Shown here in pieces: positions 28,016 to 36,976 of a stretch of 64,000 nucleotides of DNA. Every line of letters begins with the position of its first letter. Position 1 is the first letter of the stretch. Where the stretch lies: contig NZ_ATUJ01000006.1 in assembly GCF_000420145.1 (NCBI RefSeq), positions 1-64,000 on the forward strand. The letters are read 5' to 3'. This DNA comes from Paracoccus zeaxanthinifaciens ATCC 21588. Its GTDB lineage: Bacteria; Pseudomonadota; Alphaproteobacteria; Rhodobacterales; Rhodobacteraceae. The notes below the pieces were generated by a model. That model was not told where the DNA came from and ran no database searches. It was given only the letters and a program-made list of their open reading frames with translations. The translations under genes were made by a program, and so were the position numbers.

Positions 28016-28127
28016 CGGGTGTTGCCTTCGTTGAAACTTGCCCTCTCCATCCCGGACGACATCAGGGTGAGGGTCCTGACAAAGTCTTTTTGGGCATACG
28101 AAATGCTTCTAGGACAAAGGAGAATGC

Positions 28128-28727
28128 GTGGTTAACCTGTCTTTTGGTATTGTCGCGCTCGGCGCCAACCTGCCCCTGTCCGGACAGGAACTCTGGGCCG
28201 GCCTTCGCCGGACGCTGGACATTCTGCACAGTGAACCGGGCATTTCAATATCCGCATCCAGCCGTTTCTGGCGCAGCCCCGCGATTCCGCTCGGGTCCGG
28301 CCCCGATTACGTGAATGCTGCCGCGACTTTCACCACCCCCCTTCCCCCCGAGGACGTGCTTGCGGCGTTCCACCGGATCGAGGCCGATTTCGGGCGCGAC
28401 CGCAGCACGGGGCGCTGGTCGTCGCGGGTGCTGGACCTGGACCTGATCGCGCTGGACGACCGGATCGTGCCGGACGCAGCGACGTTGCGGCACTGGATCG
28501 ACCTGCCCTTCGACAGCCAGACCCGCGTCGCGCCCGACCGGCTGCTGCTGCCCCATCCGCGCATGCAGGATCGCGGCTTCGTCCTGGCCCCCCTGGCCGA
28601 GATCGCGCCCGACTGGCGGCACCCGCTGACCGGGCTGACGGTGCAGGCCATGCTGGACGCGCTGCCGCCTTCGGCGCTGGACGGGATGACCCCGATGGAC
28701 CCGTCCGAAATGGCCGGTCCGGCTTGA
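28128..28727 (+). CDS. folK: 6-hydroxymethyl-7,8-dihydropterin pyrophosphokinase
   Basis: A 199-residue HPPK that activates the pterin for dihydropteroate synthesis in the folate pathway. Signatures are the N-terminal GANLPL (the usual LGSN/LGAN-type loop) and GRDRSTGRWSSRVLDLDLIAL, the HPPK motif with the metal-binding DLDL pair, followed by LPHPRMQDRGFVLAPLAEIA. The start is GTG at 28128, preceded by AAGGAG at 5 nt; a nearby ATG at 28124 is out of frame and closes after three codons. rpoZ follows in the same direction. Confidence 0.95.
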   Translation: MVNLSFGIVALGANLPLSGQELWAGLRRTLDILHSEPGISISASSRFWRSPAIPLGSGPDYVNAAATFTTPLPPEDVLAAFHRIEADFGRDRSTGRWSSRVLDLDLIALDDRIVPDAATLRHWIDLPFDSQTRVAPDRLLLPHPRMQDRGFVLAPLAEIAPDWRHPLTGLTVQAMLDALPPSALDGMTPMDPSEMAGPA

Positions 28728-28798
28728 CATTTTGGCCATTCCCGACCAAAGGTCCGGTTTCGCCCCGGATATCCGATTCGCAACCCTACAGGTGATTC

Positions 28799-29155
28799 AT
28801 GGCCCGCGTTACGGTCGAAGACTGCGTCGACAAGGTTCCCAACCGGTTTGATCTGGTGATGCTGGCCTCCCACCGCGCACGCGAGATCGCTGCCGGAAGC
28901 CAGCCCACGGTCGACCGCGACAACGACAAGAACCCCGTCGTCTCGCTGCGCGAGATCGCCGAGGAAACCCAGCCGGTCGACGATCTGCGCGAGCGGATGA
29001 TCGAATCCACCCAGACCCAGATCGAGGTCGACGAGCCCGAAGAGGACGCGATGGCGCTGCTTCTGGGTGCCGAGGTGGACAAGCCCAAGCCCGCCGACGA
29101 GGAATCGGAAGAGCGGATGCTGCGCATGATGCTGGAAGCCAACCAGCGCGGCTGA
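28799..29155 (+). CDS. rpoZ: RNA polymerase omega subunit
   Basis: A 118-residue omega subunit that chaperones beta-prime and helps form (p)ppGpp site 1 in proteobacteria. The N-terminal MARVTVEDC is conserved; residues 2-4 contribute to the nucleotide pocket in E. coli. [17 protein letters not shown] and VSLREIAEE follow. The tail beyond about residue 75 is strongly acidic and longer than in E. coli. It stands 39 nt upstream of the rsh gene, the (p)ppGpp enzyme, a pairing also seen as rpoZ-spoT in gammaproteobacteria. Confidence 0.95.
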   Translation: MARVTVEDCVDKVPNRFDLVMLASHRAREIAAGSQPTVDRDNDKNPVVSLREIAEETQPVDDLRERMIESTQTQIEVDEPEEDAMALLLGAEVDKPKPADEESEERMLRMMLEANQRG

Positions 29156-29194
29156 GCCGTCGATGATTGAAGAAGGGGTCTTCGGCAGGACATC

Positions 29195-31309
29195 ATGATC
29201 GACGTCGAAGACCTTCTTGCGCTCGTTCGCAACTACAACCCCCGCTGCAATGCAGACCTGCTGCGCGACGCCTACGAATACGGCATGCGTATGCACGAGG
29301 GGCAGTTCCGCCATTCCGGCGAACCCTATTTCACGCATCCCATCGCCGTCGCCGCCATCCTGACCGAGATGCGGCTGGACGATGCGACCATCATCACCGC
29401 CCTGCTGCACGACACGATCGAGGACACCCGTTCGACCAAGGAAGAGGTCACGGCGATGTTCAGCCCCGAGATCGCCGAGCTTGTCGACGGCGTGACGAAG
29501 CTGACCAATCTCGAACTCTCCAGCGCGCAGTCCAAGCAGGCCGAGAATTTCCGCAAGCTGTTCATGGCCATGTCGCGCGATCTGCGCGTGATCCTGGTCA
29601 AGCTGGCCGACCGCCTGCACAACATGCGCACCATCCGTTCCATGCGCCCCGAGAAGCAGGTCAAGAAGGCCCGCGAGACGATGGACATCTATGCGCCGCT
29701 GGCCGGTCGCATGGGCATGCAGTGGATGCGCGAGGAACTCGAGGACCTAGCCTTCAAGGTCATCAACCCCGAGGCCCGCAGCTCGATCATCCGGCGCTTC
29801 GTCGCGATGCAGCGCGATTCCGGCGACGTGATCGGGCAGATCACCGCCGACATCCGCGCCGAGCTGGAACGCGAGGGGATCGAGGCCGACGTCTTCGGCC
29901 GCGCCAAGAAGCCCTTCAGCGTCTGGCGCAAGATGCAGGAGAAGCAGCTGGCCTTCTCGCGGCTGTCCGACATCTACGGCTTCCGCATCATCACCCGCAA
30001 CGAGATGGACTGCTATCGCGCCCTGGGCGTGATCCACCATCGCTGGCGCGCGGTTCCGGGCCGGTTCAAGGATTACATCAGCCAGCCGAAATCGAACGGC
30101 TACCGGTCGATCCATACCACCGTGTCGGGCCGTGACGGCAAGCGGGTCGAGGTCCAGATCCGCACACGCCAGATGCATGAGGTCAACGAGGCCGGCGTCG
30201 CCGCGCACTGGGCCTATCGCGACGGCGTGCGGACCGAGAACCCCTTCGCGGTCGACCCCGCGCATTGGGTCGCCAGCCTGACCGACCGCTTCGGCGCCGA
30301 GGATCACAACGAGTTCCTGGAACACGTCAAGCTGGAGATGTACCAGGACCAGGTATTCTGCTTCACCCCAAAGGGCGACGTGCTGCAGCTGCCCAAGGGC
30401 GCCACGCCGCTGGATTTCGCCTATGCGGTCCATACGCGGCTGGGCAATTCCTGCGTGGGCGCCAAGATCGACGGGATCCGCGTGCCGCTGTGGACGCGCC
30501 TCAAGAACGGTCAGGCGGTCGAGATCATCGCCGCCTCGGGCCAGCGCCCCCAGGCCACCTGGCTGGACATCGTGGTCACCGGCCGCGCCAAGGCCGCCAT
30601 CCGCCGCAGCCTGCGCGAGGAGGATCGCGACCGCTTCATGCGGCTGGGCCGCGAACTGGTCCGCGTCAGCTTCGAGCATGTGGGCCGCAAGGTCACCGAC
30701 AAGGCGATCCGCACCGCCGCCCGCCAGATGGGCATCCCCTCGGCCGAGGATCTTCTGGCCCGCATCGGCAGCGCCGAGAATTCCGCCAAGGAGGTGCTGG
30801 GCGTCCTCTATCCCGAACTGGCCGACAGCCAGGACGAGATCGACAGCCGCCGCCCCATCGCGGGCCTCGAGGCCGATGCGAATTTCAAGCGCGCGCCCTG
30901 CTGCAATCCGCTGCCGGGCGAACGGATCGTGGGCATCACCTATCGCGGGGCCGGCGTGGTCATCCACGCGATCGACTGCCCCGTGCTTGCCGAATACGAG
31001 GACAGCCTCGACCGGTGGGTGGACCTGCAATGGCGCGAGGGGCGCCACGCGGCTGCCTATTCGACCGTGCTGTCGCTGACGATCCGCCACGACGCGGGCG
31101 TGCTGGGGCGCATCTGCACGCTGGTCGGCGCGCAGGGGGCCAATATCTCGAACCTCGAATTCATCGAGCGCAAGCCCGACTTCTACCGCCTCGAGGTCGT
31201 GGTCGAGCTGCGCGACCGCGAACATCTGCACAACCTGCTGACCGCGCTCGAGGCCGAAAGCGATGTCGCGCAGGTCTTCCGCATCCGGGATCCCTCGTTG
31301 AAACCCTGA
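29195..31309 (+). CDS. rsh: Bifunctional (p)ppGpp synthetase/hydrolase (Rsh)
   Basis: A 704-residue long RelA/SpoT homologue. The N-terminal HD hydrolase domain has THPI (His48) and ALLHDTIEDT (His72-Asp73). The synthetase domain has PGRFKDYISQPKSNGYRSIH, whose RFKD loop is the RxKD form typical of bifunctional enzymes, and VQIRTRQMHEVNEAGVAAHW. These are followed by a TGS domain (FCFTPKGDVLQLPKGATPLD), a zinc-finger-like region with CCNPLPGE, and a C-terminal ACT domain. As in most alphaproteobacteria, this is probably the only long enzyme of the stringent response. Confidence 0.96.
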   Translation: MIDVEDLLALVRNYNPRCNADLLRDAYEYGMRMHEGQFRHSGEPYFTHPIAVAAILTEMRLDDATIITALLHDTIEDTRSTKEEVTAMFSPEIAELVDGVTKLTNLELSSAQSKQAENFRKLFMAMSRDLRVILVKLADRLHNMRTIRSMRPEKQVKKARETMDIYAPLAGRMGMQWMREELEDLAFKVINPEARSSIIRRFVAMQRDSGDVIGQITADIRAELEREGIEADVFGRAKKPFSVWRKMQEKQLAFSRLSDIYGFRIITRNEMDCYRALGVIHHRWRAVPGRFKDYISQPKSNGYRSIHTTVSGRDGKRVEVQIRTRQMHEVNEAGVAAHWAYRDGVRTENPFAVDPAHWVASLTDRFGAEDHNEFLEHVKLEMYQDQVFCFTPKGDVLQLPKGATPLDFAYAVHTRLGNSCVGAKIDGIRVPLWTRLKNGQAVEIIAASGQRPQATWLDIVVTGRAKAAIRRSLREEDRDRFMRLGRELVRVSFEHVGRKVTDKAIRTAARQMGIPSAEDLLARIGSAENSAKEVLGVLYPELADSQDEIDSRRPIAGLEADANFKRAPCCNPLPGERIVGITYRGAGVVIHAIDCPVLAEYEDSLDRWVDLQWREGRHAAAYSTVLSLTIRHDAGVLGRICTLVGAQGANISNLEFIERKPDFYRLEVVVELRDREHLHNLLTALEAESDVAQVFRIRDPSLKP

Positions 31310-31358
31310 CGCGCCGGGCCTATCGTCGCGACCTGTACCACCGTCGGATGGGGCATCC

Positions 31359-32003
31359 GTGTTCAAACGTCGCAAGCCGCGCAGCTATGGCCAGATCGCC
31401 AGCGAGATGATCTATCCCCGCGGCGGCTGGCGTCGCGCAGGGACCTATGTCATGCACCGCCTGCGCCGCCTGCCGGACCGCCCCCACAGGATCGGGCGCG
31501 GGGTCGCGGCGGGGGTCTTCGTGTCCTTCACGCCGCTCTTCGGCTTCCACTTCCTGTCGGCCGCCGCCGTCGCCTGGGTGATCCGCGGCAACATCCTTGC
31601 GGCGCTGCTGGCGACCTTCATCGGCAATCCGGTCACCCTGCCCTTCATCGCGCTGGTATCCGTGGGCTTCGGCCGAGAGATCCTGGGCCTGCCGGGGCGC
31701 ATGTCGCCGCATTTCATCTTCCGCGAATTCTCGCATGCCTCGACCGAGCTGTGGCACAATATCGGCGCCGCCTTCGGCCCCGAGATCGCCCATTGGCATC
31801 GGCTGGCGGACTTCTTCGCGCAGATCTTCTGGCCCTATGTCGTGGGCGGATCGATCCTGGGTCTGGGCGTGTCCGTCGCGACGCATTACCTGACCGTGCC
31901 CATCTTCATCGCCTATCAGAAGCGGCGCGAGAAACGCATGGCCGCACGCATCGCGCGCTTTGCCGAATCCGCCGCCAAGCGCCGCGCCGAGGGTGACCGC
32001 TGA
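31359..32003 (+). CDS. DUF2062 membrane protein
   Basis: A 214-residue inner-membrane protein of the DUF2062 family, function unknown. It starts at GTG 31359 (VFKRRKPRSYGQIASEMIYP); an ATG at 31348 is out of frame. The conserved DUF2062 core is HRIGRGVAAGVFVSFTPLFG, FHFLSAAAVAWVIRGNILAA and GNPVTLPFIA. A C-terminal hydrophobic helix (WPYVVGGSILGLGVSVATHY) precedes a basic tail (KRREKRMAARIARFAESAAK). It lies 49 nt downstream of rsh and may share its transcript. Confidence 0.9.
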   Translation: MFKRRKPRSYGQIASEMIYPRGGWRRAGTYVMHRLRRLPDRPHRIGRGVAAGVFVSFTPLFGFHFLSAAAVAWVIRGNILAALLATFIGNPVTLPFIALVSVGFGREILGLPGRMSPHFIFREFSHASTELWHNIGAAFGPEIAHWHRLADFFAQIFWPYVVGGSILGLGVSVATHYLTVPIFIAYQKRREKRMAARIARFAESAAKRRAEGDR

Positions 32004-32133
32004 TCACCGCCGCAGACCGCGCGATGCCGACTACACTTTCGGATAAGGCCCCTGAAACGGCTCGGAAATCTTCGCTTGCGCCAGTTCGGACCTCGCCTAA
32101 CCTTGGGATAAGGTGAACGATGGGAGTGTGACG

Positions 32134-33327
32134 ATGCCTGTGGCACTGAACGGCGTGATCTTTGGCCAGATCTATGGCGACAATTCCGGCGGGGCGGTCT
32201 TCGATACCGACGGCGACGGAACGGCGACCCAAGAGGACGAATTCGTCTCCTTCACGAACACCACGAGCACCGCGATCGACATATCGGGCTGGCAGGTCTG
32301 GTCGGACAGTGCGGGCGGGGGCGCGCCGGACAGTCCGGTCGATGGGCTCTACCATACCTTTCCGGCAGGCACTGTCATACAGCCGGGCGAAACGCTGTAT
32401 ATCGTCAACGAGATCACCGGAACCGCACCCTCCTGGGCGCAGGAGGCATCCCAGGGCGGCGTCGAATCGGGTGCGGGGGGCGTCAGCACCAACCTTCTGA
32501 CCGAGGGCAGTGCGGGCACCCAAAGCGAGGCCATCATCCTTCTGGACCCCTCGAGCGGGGATTACATCGTCTTCAACATGTCGTCGGCCCCCTTCGACGT
32601 CGCCACCCTGACAGGGTTCCCCGGCACAAACCTGGTCGGCACGGTCGAGGCAAGCCCGGTCCAGGCCGACCAGAATGCGGGGTCTTCCTATCAGTACGAT
32701 GCCGCGACGGATACATATCTCTATCTGGGCGTGTTCGTGCCCTGCTTCACGCCCGGCGCGATGATCGCGACGGCGCAGGGCGACCGCAGCGTCGAGAGCC
32801 TGAAGGTCGGTGACCTGGTGGAAACGCTGGACCACGGATTGCAGCCGATCCGCGCGATCCTCTGGCGGAACCTGGACTTCGCGGCGGGCGCGGACCCGAA
32901 GCAGAAACCGGTCGAGTTCAAGCCGGGTTCGCTTGGGGCGGGGATTCCCGAACGCAGCCTGATCCTGTCCCCGCAGCACCGCATCGCCGTCACGCAACAG
33001 GACGGCAGCATCGCGCTTGCCCCCGCGAAGGGGCTGGAGGACCGCCCCCTTGTGCGCAGGATGACGGGCTGCCGTTCGGTCCGCTACGTGCACCTGCTGT
33101 TCGATGGGCATGTGGTGATCCGGTCGGACGGTGCCTGGACCGAATCCTTCCTGCACGGCCAGATCGCCCGCAAGTCGGGCCCGGGCTTCATCGGCGCCGT
33201 CGCGCGGCATGGCGCAGGGGCTGCCCCCTACCGCGTCCTGCGTGTCGCCGAGGCGCGCGATCTTGCGGATGCCGCGCTGGACCAGACGGTCATGTCGCGG
33301 GCGGACGACTTGGCCCGCACCGCATGA
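32134..33327 (+). CDS. Hint (hedgehog/intein-like) domain protein
   Basis: A 397-residue protein with two parts. The N-terminal half (about 1-200) looks like a lamin-tail-type beta domain (DEFVSFTNTTSTAIDISGWQ) with a calcium-binding-like loop DTDGDGTATQEDE (residues 24-36). The C-terminal part is a Hint_2 domain beginning VPCFTPGAMIATAQGDRSVE, with the nucleophilic Cys204 and the SPQHRIAV motif near residue 280. There is no classical signal peptide; relatives are often exported by type I secretion. The ATG at 32134 follows GGGAG, and an in-frame GTG at 32113 is the alternative. It is convergent with rodA. Confidence 0.85.
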   Translation: MPVALNGVIFGQIYGDNSGGAVFDTDGDGTATQEDEFVSFTNTTSTAIDISGWQVWSDSAGGGAPDSPVDGLYHTFPAGTVIQPGETLYIVNEITGTAPSWAQEASQGGVESGAGGVSTNLLTEGSAGTQSEAIILLDPSSGDYIVFNMSSAPFDVATLTGFPGTNLVGTVEASPVQADQNAGSSYQYDAATDTYLYLGVFVPCFTPGAMIATAQGDRSVESLKVGDLVETLDHGLQPIRAILWRNLDFAAGADPKQKPVEFKPGSLGAGIPERSLILSPQHRIAVTQQDGSIALAPAKGLEDRPLVRRMTGCRSVRYVHLLFDGHVVIRSDGAWTESFLHGQIARKSGPGFIGAVARHGAGAAPYRVLRVAEARDLADAALDQTVMSRADDLARTA

Positions 33328-33348
33328 ACCCTGCCTGACGGGCCGGGG

Positions 33349-34488
33349 TCACCTCGGCCTGTGGACATGGGCGGATTGCACCAGCCCGAAGCCCAGCATC
33401 AGGATCATCAGCGACGTGCCGCCATAGCTGACCAGCGGCAGGGGCGAGCCCTTGGCCGGCAGCAGCCCCATGACCGTCGCCATGTTGATCGAGAAATACA
33501 GGAAGAAGGTCGCGCTGATCCCGATGGTGATCAGGCTTGCGAAACGGTCGCGGTTCGACAGCGCCGAATACAGGCAGAAGCCCAGGATCAGCATGTAGAG
33601 GATCAGCAGCGACGAGGCGCCGATGAAGCCGAACTCTTCGGCCAGGACGGTGAAGATGAAGTCGGTATGCTTCTCGGGCAGGAAGTTCAGCCGCGACTGC
33701 GTCCCCTGCATGAAGCCGCGCCCCGACCAGCCCCCCGACCCCAGGGCGATCTGGCTCTGGATGATGTTGTAGCCCGCGCCAAGCGGGTCCGCGCCCGGAT
33801 CGAGGAAGGTGTCGATGCGGCGGAACTGGTAGTCCTTCAGCAGTTGCCAGTCGGTTCCGCGGCTGACCATCACCGCATAGACCAGCCCGACCGCCGCCCC
33901 GATCACGGCGCCGAAATACCACAGCGATACGCCGGCGGCGAACATCACGATCCCGCCCCCCGTGATCAGCATGATCGAGGTCCCCAGATCCGGCTGCATC
34001 AGCACCAGCGCCGTGGGCGCAAGGATCATCATCACCGGCAGCAGCACCCAGAAGGGCCGCGAGACCTTGGACAGGTCCAGCCAGTCGTAATAGGCCGCCA
34101 GCAGCAGCACGAGGGCGATCTTCATCAGCTCGGACGGCTGGATGCGGATGGGGCCGATATCGATCCAGCGCTGTGCGCCCATCCCGATCACCCCGAACAG
34201 GTCCACCGCGATCAGCATCAGGAAGCAGGCGACATAGGCCGCGACCGAAATCCCCCGCCAGAACCACATCGGCACGAAGGCCAGCGTCAGCATGATCACC
34301 ATGCCGACGGCAAAGCGGTACATCTGCGGCTCGGCCCAGGTGTCCAGCCTGCCACCGGCGACCGAATACAGCATCAGGAACCCGATGCAGCAGACGGCCG
34401 TGATCAGCAGGACCAGCGGCCAGTTGATGTACAGCACCTTGCGGAATCCGGTCGGAACCTGCGCGACCTTGTAATCGAGATAGGACAT
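33349..34488 (-). CDS. rodA: Peptidoglycan glycosyltransferase RodA
   Basis: A 379-residue SEDS-family polymerase of the elongasome with about ten transmembrane helices. SEDS features are WIDIGPIRIQPSELMKIALV, LILAPTALVLMQPDLGTSI (the region of the catalytic Asp), FLPEKHTDFIFTVLAEEFGF and YGGTSLMILMLGFGLV at the C-terminus. It lies 4 nt downstream of mrdA, the cognate PBP2, and is the last gene of the mreBCD-mrdA-rodA operon. Confidence 0.96.
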   Translation of the reverse strand: MSYLDYKVAQVPTGFRKVLYINWPLVLLITAVCCIGFLMLYSVAGGRLDTWAEPQMYRFAVGMVIMLTLAFVPMWFWRGISVAAYVACFLMLIAVDLFGVIGMGAQRWIDIGPIRIQPSELMKIALVLLLAAYYDWLDLSKVSRPFWVLLPVMMILAPTALVLMQPDLGTSIMLITGGGIVMFAAGVSLWYFGAVIGAAVGLVYAVMVSRGTDWQLLKDYQFRRIDTFLDPGADPLGAGYNIIQSQIALGSGGWSGRGFMQGTQSRLNFLPEKHTDFIFTVLAEEFGFIGASSLLILYMLILGFCLYSALSNRDRFASLITIGISATFFLYFSINMATVMGLLPAKGSPLPLVSYGGTSLMILMLGFGLVQSAHVHRPR

Positions 34489-34492
34489 CGGC

Positions 34493-36439
34493 TCAGGCCC
34501 TGCTGCGTCCGGGCCGCGGGGCCTCGGGGGTATAGAGGCTCATCGCCTCGTGGCGGGCCTGCATGGCGGCGCGCTGGTCCGAGGGCACGGCGTCCAGGGG
34601 CGGCAGCCCCCCGTTCAGCGCGAACAGCAGGATGTCGCGCGCGATGGGCGCGGCCACGGTCGAGCCGCCCCCGCCATGTTCCACAACGACCGAGACCGCG
34701 TATCGCGGCGCCTCGTAGGGGGCATAGCAGACGAACAGCGCGTGGTCGCGGCGGTTCCAGGGCAGCTGGTCGTTCGACACGACGCCCCGCGCGCGTTCGG
34801 CGGCGGTGATGTTGCGGACCTGGCTGGTGCCGGTCTTGCCGGCCATGTGCCATTCCTCGCGGATGATGCGCGACGAACGGGCGGTGCCGCGGCTGGAATT
34901 CATCACGGCCTCCATCCCCATCCGGGCGATGCGCAGCGAACTGTCGGAAATGTCCAGCGCCGGGGCCTCGGCGATGTCCTGCCGCACCCCGTCGACCGAG
35001 CGGATCAACGAGGGCGAGACCGCCCGCCCGGTCGCGATCCGCGCCGTCATCACCGCCAGTTGCAGCGGCGAGGCAAGGACATAGCCCTGCCCGATCGAGG
35101 CGTTCAGGCTGTCCCCGATCTGCCATGCCTGGTCATAGCGCGCCTTCTTCCAGGCGCGGTCGGGGGCGATCCCCTCGGACACGGCGGACATGGGCAGGTC
35201 GTGGCGCTGGCCCAGCCCCAGCTTGCGCGCCATCGCGGCCATCCGGTCGATCCCCACCCGCTGCGCCAGTTCATAGTAATAGACGTCGCAGCTTTGTTCG
35301 AGGCTTGTGATGGCATCGACGGACCCGTGCCCGCCACGCCGCCAGCAGTGGAAGCGGCGGCTGCCCAGCTCGGTATAGCCGGGGCAGTAATATCGCGACC
35401 CGCCGTTGATGACGCCGGCCTCCAGCCCCGCCAGAAGCGTGACCATCTTGAAGGTCGATCCCGGCGGATAGACGCCCTGCACCGTCTTGTCGGCCAGCGG
35501 GCGGTGGTCGTGATCCATCAGCGCGCGGTAATCCTTGCTGGAGATCCCGCGCACGAACTTGTTCGGGTCGAAGCTGGGCGACGAACAGATCGAGACCAGC
35601 TCGCCCGTGGCGCAATCCATGACGACGGCTGCCGCGCTTTCCTCGCCCATGCGCTGCGCGGCATAGTTCTGAAGTGCGGCATCGACGGTCAGCTGGACCG
35701 TTGCGCCCTGCTCGCCCTCCTGGCGGGACAGCTGGCGCATCTCGCGGCCGGTGCTGTTCACCTCGACCCGGCGGGCGCCCGCCTTGCCGCGCAGGACCTC
35801 TTCCATCCGGCCCTCGACGCCGATCTTGCCCAGCTGGAAATCGGGCAGGCGCAGAACGGGATCCGGATCCTCGATCCGCGACAGGTCGTAATCGCTGACC
35901 GGCCCGACATAGCCCACGACATGCGCGAAATCGCCGCCCCGCACATAGGCCCGCGACAGCGCGCTTTCGGGCATCACGCCGGGAAGCGAGGGCGCATTGA
36001 CCGCGATCGCGCTGAACTGTTCCCAGGACAGGCGGTCGGCCAGCACGATGGGCGTCACCGCGCTGCGCTTCGAGAACTCGTCGCGCAGCTCGTCCGTGCG
36101 CGCGTCGCTCATGGGGATCAGCTGCGCAAGGCGGCGCAGCACGGGTTCGACATCGCCGCCGGCCTCTTCGCGGGTCAGCGTGACGCGATAGTTCTGTTCG
36201 TTGTTCGCGATGACCAGCCCGTTGCGGTCCAGGATCAGGCCGCGCGCGGGCGGCAGAAGCCGCATCTTGATCGAGTTGCCATCGGCCAGCATCCGGTATT
36301 CCTCGGCGTGGTCCAGCTGCATCGACCGCATCTTCAGGGCAAGCGTGGTCACCGTGGCGACCTGCACCCCCGCCAGCATCAGCCCGCGCCGGGTGATCTG
36401 GCGGCTGCTGTCCATGATTTCGCGTTGCGATTTCTTCAT
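34493..36439 (-). CDS. mrdA: Penicillin-binding protein 2 (transpeptidase)
   Basis: A 648-residue class B PBP that crosslinks side-wall peptidoglycan together with RodA. A short cytoplasmic tail and one transmembrane helix (residues about 18-37) precede the dimerisation region. The transpeptidase domain has STFK (Ser328-Lys331) in GVYPPGSTFKMVTLLAG, the second motif as SCD in SLEQSCDVYYYELA (SxD rather than the common SxN, as known for PBP2), and KTG in MAGKTGTSQV. It lies 15 nt downstream of mreD. Confidence 0.96.
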   Translation of the reverse strand: MKKSQREIMDSSRQITRRGLMLAGVQVATVTTLALKMRSMQLDHAEEYRMLADGNSIKMRLLPPARGLILDRNGLVIANNEQNYRVTLTREEAGGDVEPVLRRLAQLIPMSDARTDELRDEFSKRSAVTPIVLADRLSWEQFSAIAVNAPSLPGVMPESALSRAYVRGGDFAHVVGYVGPVSDYDLSRIEDPDPVLRLPDFQLGKIGVEGRMEEVLRGKAGARRVEVNSTGREMRQLSRQEGEQGATVQLTVDAALQNYAAQRMGEESAAAVVMDCATGELVSICSSPSFDPNKFVRGISSKDYRALMDHDHRPLADKTVQGVYPPGSTFKMVTLLAGLEAGVINGGSRYYCPGYTELGSRRFHCWRRGGHGSVDAITSLEQSCDVYYYELAQRVGIDRMAAMARKLGLGQRHDLPMSAVSEGIAPDRAWKKARYDQAWQIGDSLNASIGQGYVLASPLQLAVMTARIATGRAVSPSLIRSVDGVRQDIAEAPALDISDSSLRIARMGMEAVMNSSRGTARSSRIIREEWHMAGKTGTSQVRNITAAERARGVVSNDQLPWNRRDHALFVCYAPYEAPRYAVSVVVEHGGGGSTVAAPIARDILLFALNGGLPPLDAVPSDQRAAMQARHEAMSLYTPEAPRPGRSRA

Positions 36440-36454
36440 CGGTGCCCCCGAAGC

Positions 36455-36976
36455 TCAGGCGCCTTCGCCATGACGGATGCGACGCAGGCCCAGAAGCCAG
36501 CGCGCGGCGAAGACCGCGACCGGATAGGCCAGGACCGTCGCCAAATATTGCAGGATCACCTGCCCCAGATTCGCGACCGGAAGCAGGAACAGGATCAGGA
36601 CCACGCGATAGGCCAGCATCATCAGCCCGACAAGCACGGCCACGCGCAGCCATTCAACCATGAAACCGTTGTCGCGCCAACGCTGCTCGCGCTGACGTGC
36701 GGCCTCGGCGCCCAGAAGGACGAAGATCGCCCACAGCCCGGGCGGCCGCATCAGCAGCACATCCTCGAGAAGGACGACCAGCACGATCAGGATGGCGGGC
36801 AGCTGGTCGGGGCGGCGCAGCACCCAGGCCAGGACCAGCGCCAGCCCCATGTCGGGACCGGGCCAGCCCATCATTCCCGGCGCAAGGGGCAGCAGCCGCA
36901 GGAACAGCAGCGCCGCATAGGCCGCACAGAACAGCGCCATGCCCGTGACGATGCTGCGGGGCGGCAGCGCGATCAT
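36455..36976 (-). CDS. mreD: Rod-shape determining protein MreD
   Basis: A 173-residue polytopic membrane protein with five to six helices. It is assigned by position between mreC and mrdA and by MreD-like sequence (PGPDMGLALVLAWVLRRPDQ, LLEDVLLMRPPGLWAIFVLL). It is part of the MreBCD complex that positions the cell-wall elongation machinery. Its ATG overlaps the mreC stop by 4 bp (ATGA). Confidence 0.9.
   Translation of the reverse strand: MIALPPRSIVTGMALFCAAYAALLFLRLLPLAPGMMGWPGPDMGLALVLAWVLRRPDQLPAILIVLVVLLEDVLLMRPPGLWAIFVLLGAEAARQREQRWRDNGFMVEWLRVAVLVGLMMLAYRVVLILFLLPVANLGQVILQYLATVLAYPVAVFAARWLLGLRRIRHGEGA

Noticed and set aside
29747..31375. Antisense frame of 542 codons opposite rsh
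   Set aside because: A shadow of a well-conserved gene; no motif and no start site.
32134..33327. Hint protein as a protein-splicing intein
   Set aside because: No C-terminal Asn followed by Cys/Ser/Thr junction and no host protein on both sides. Autocleavage is possible but splicing is not supported.
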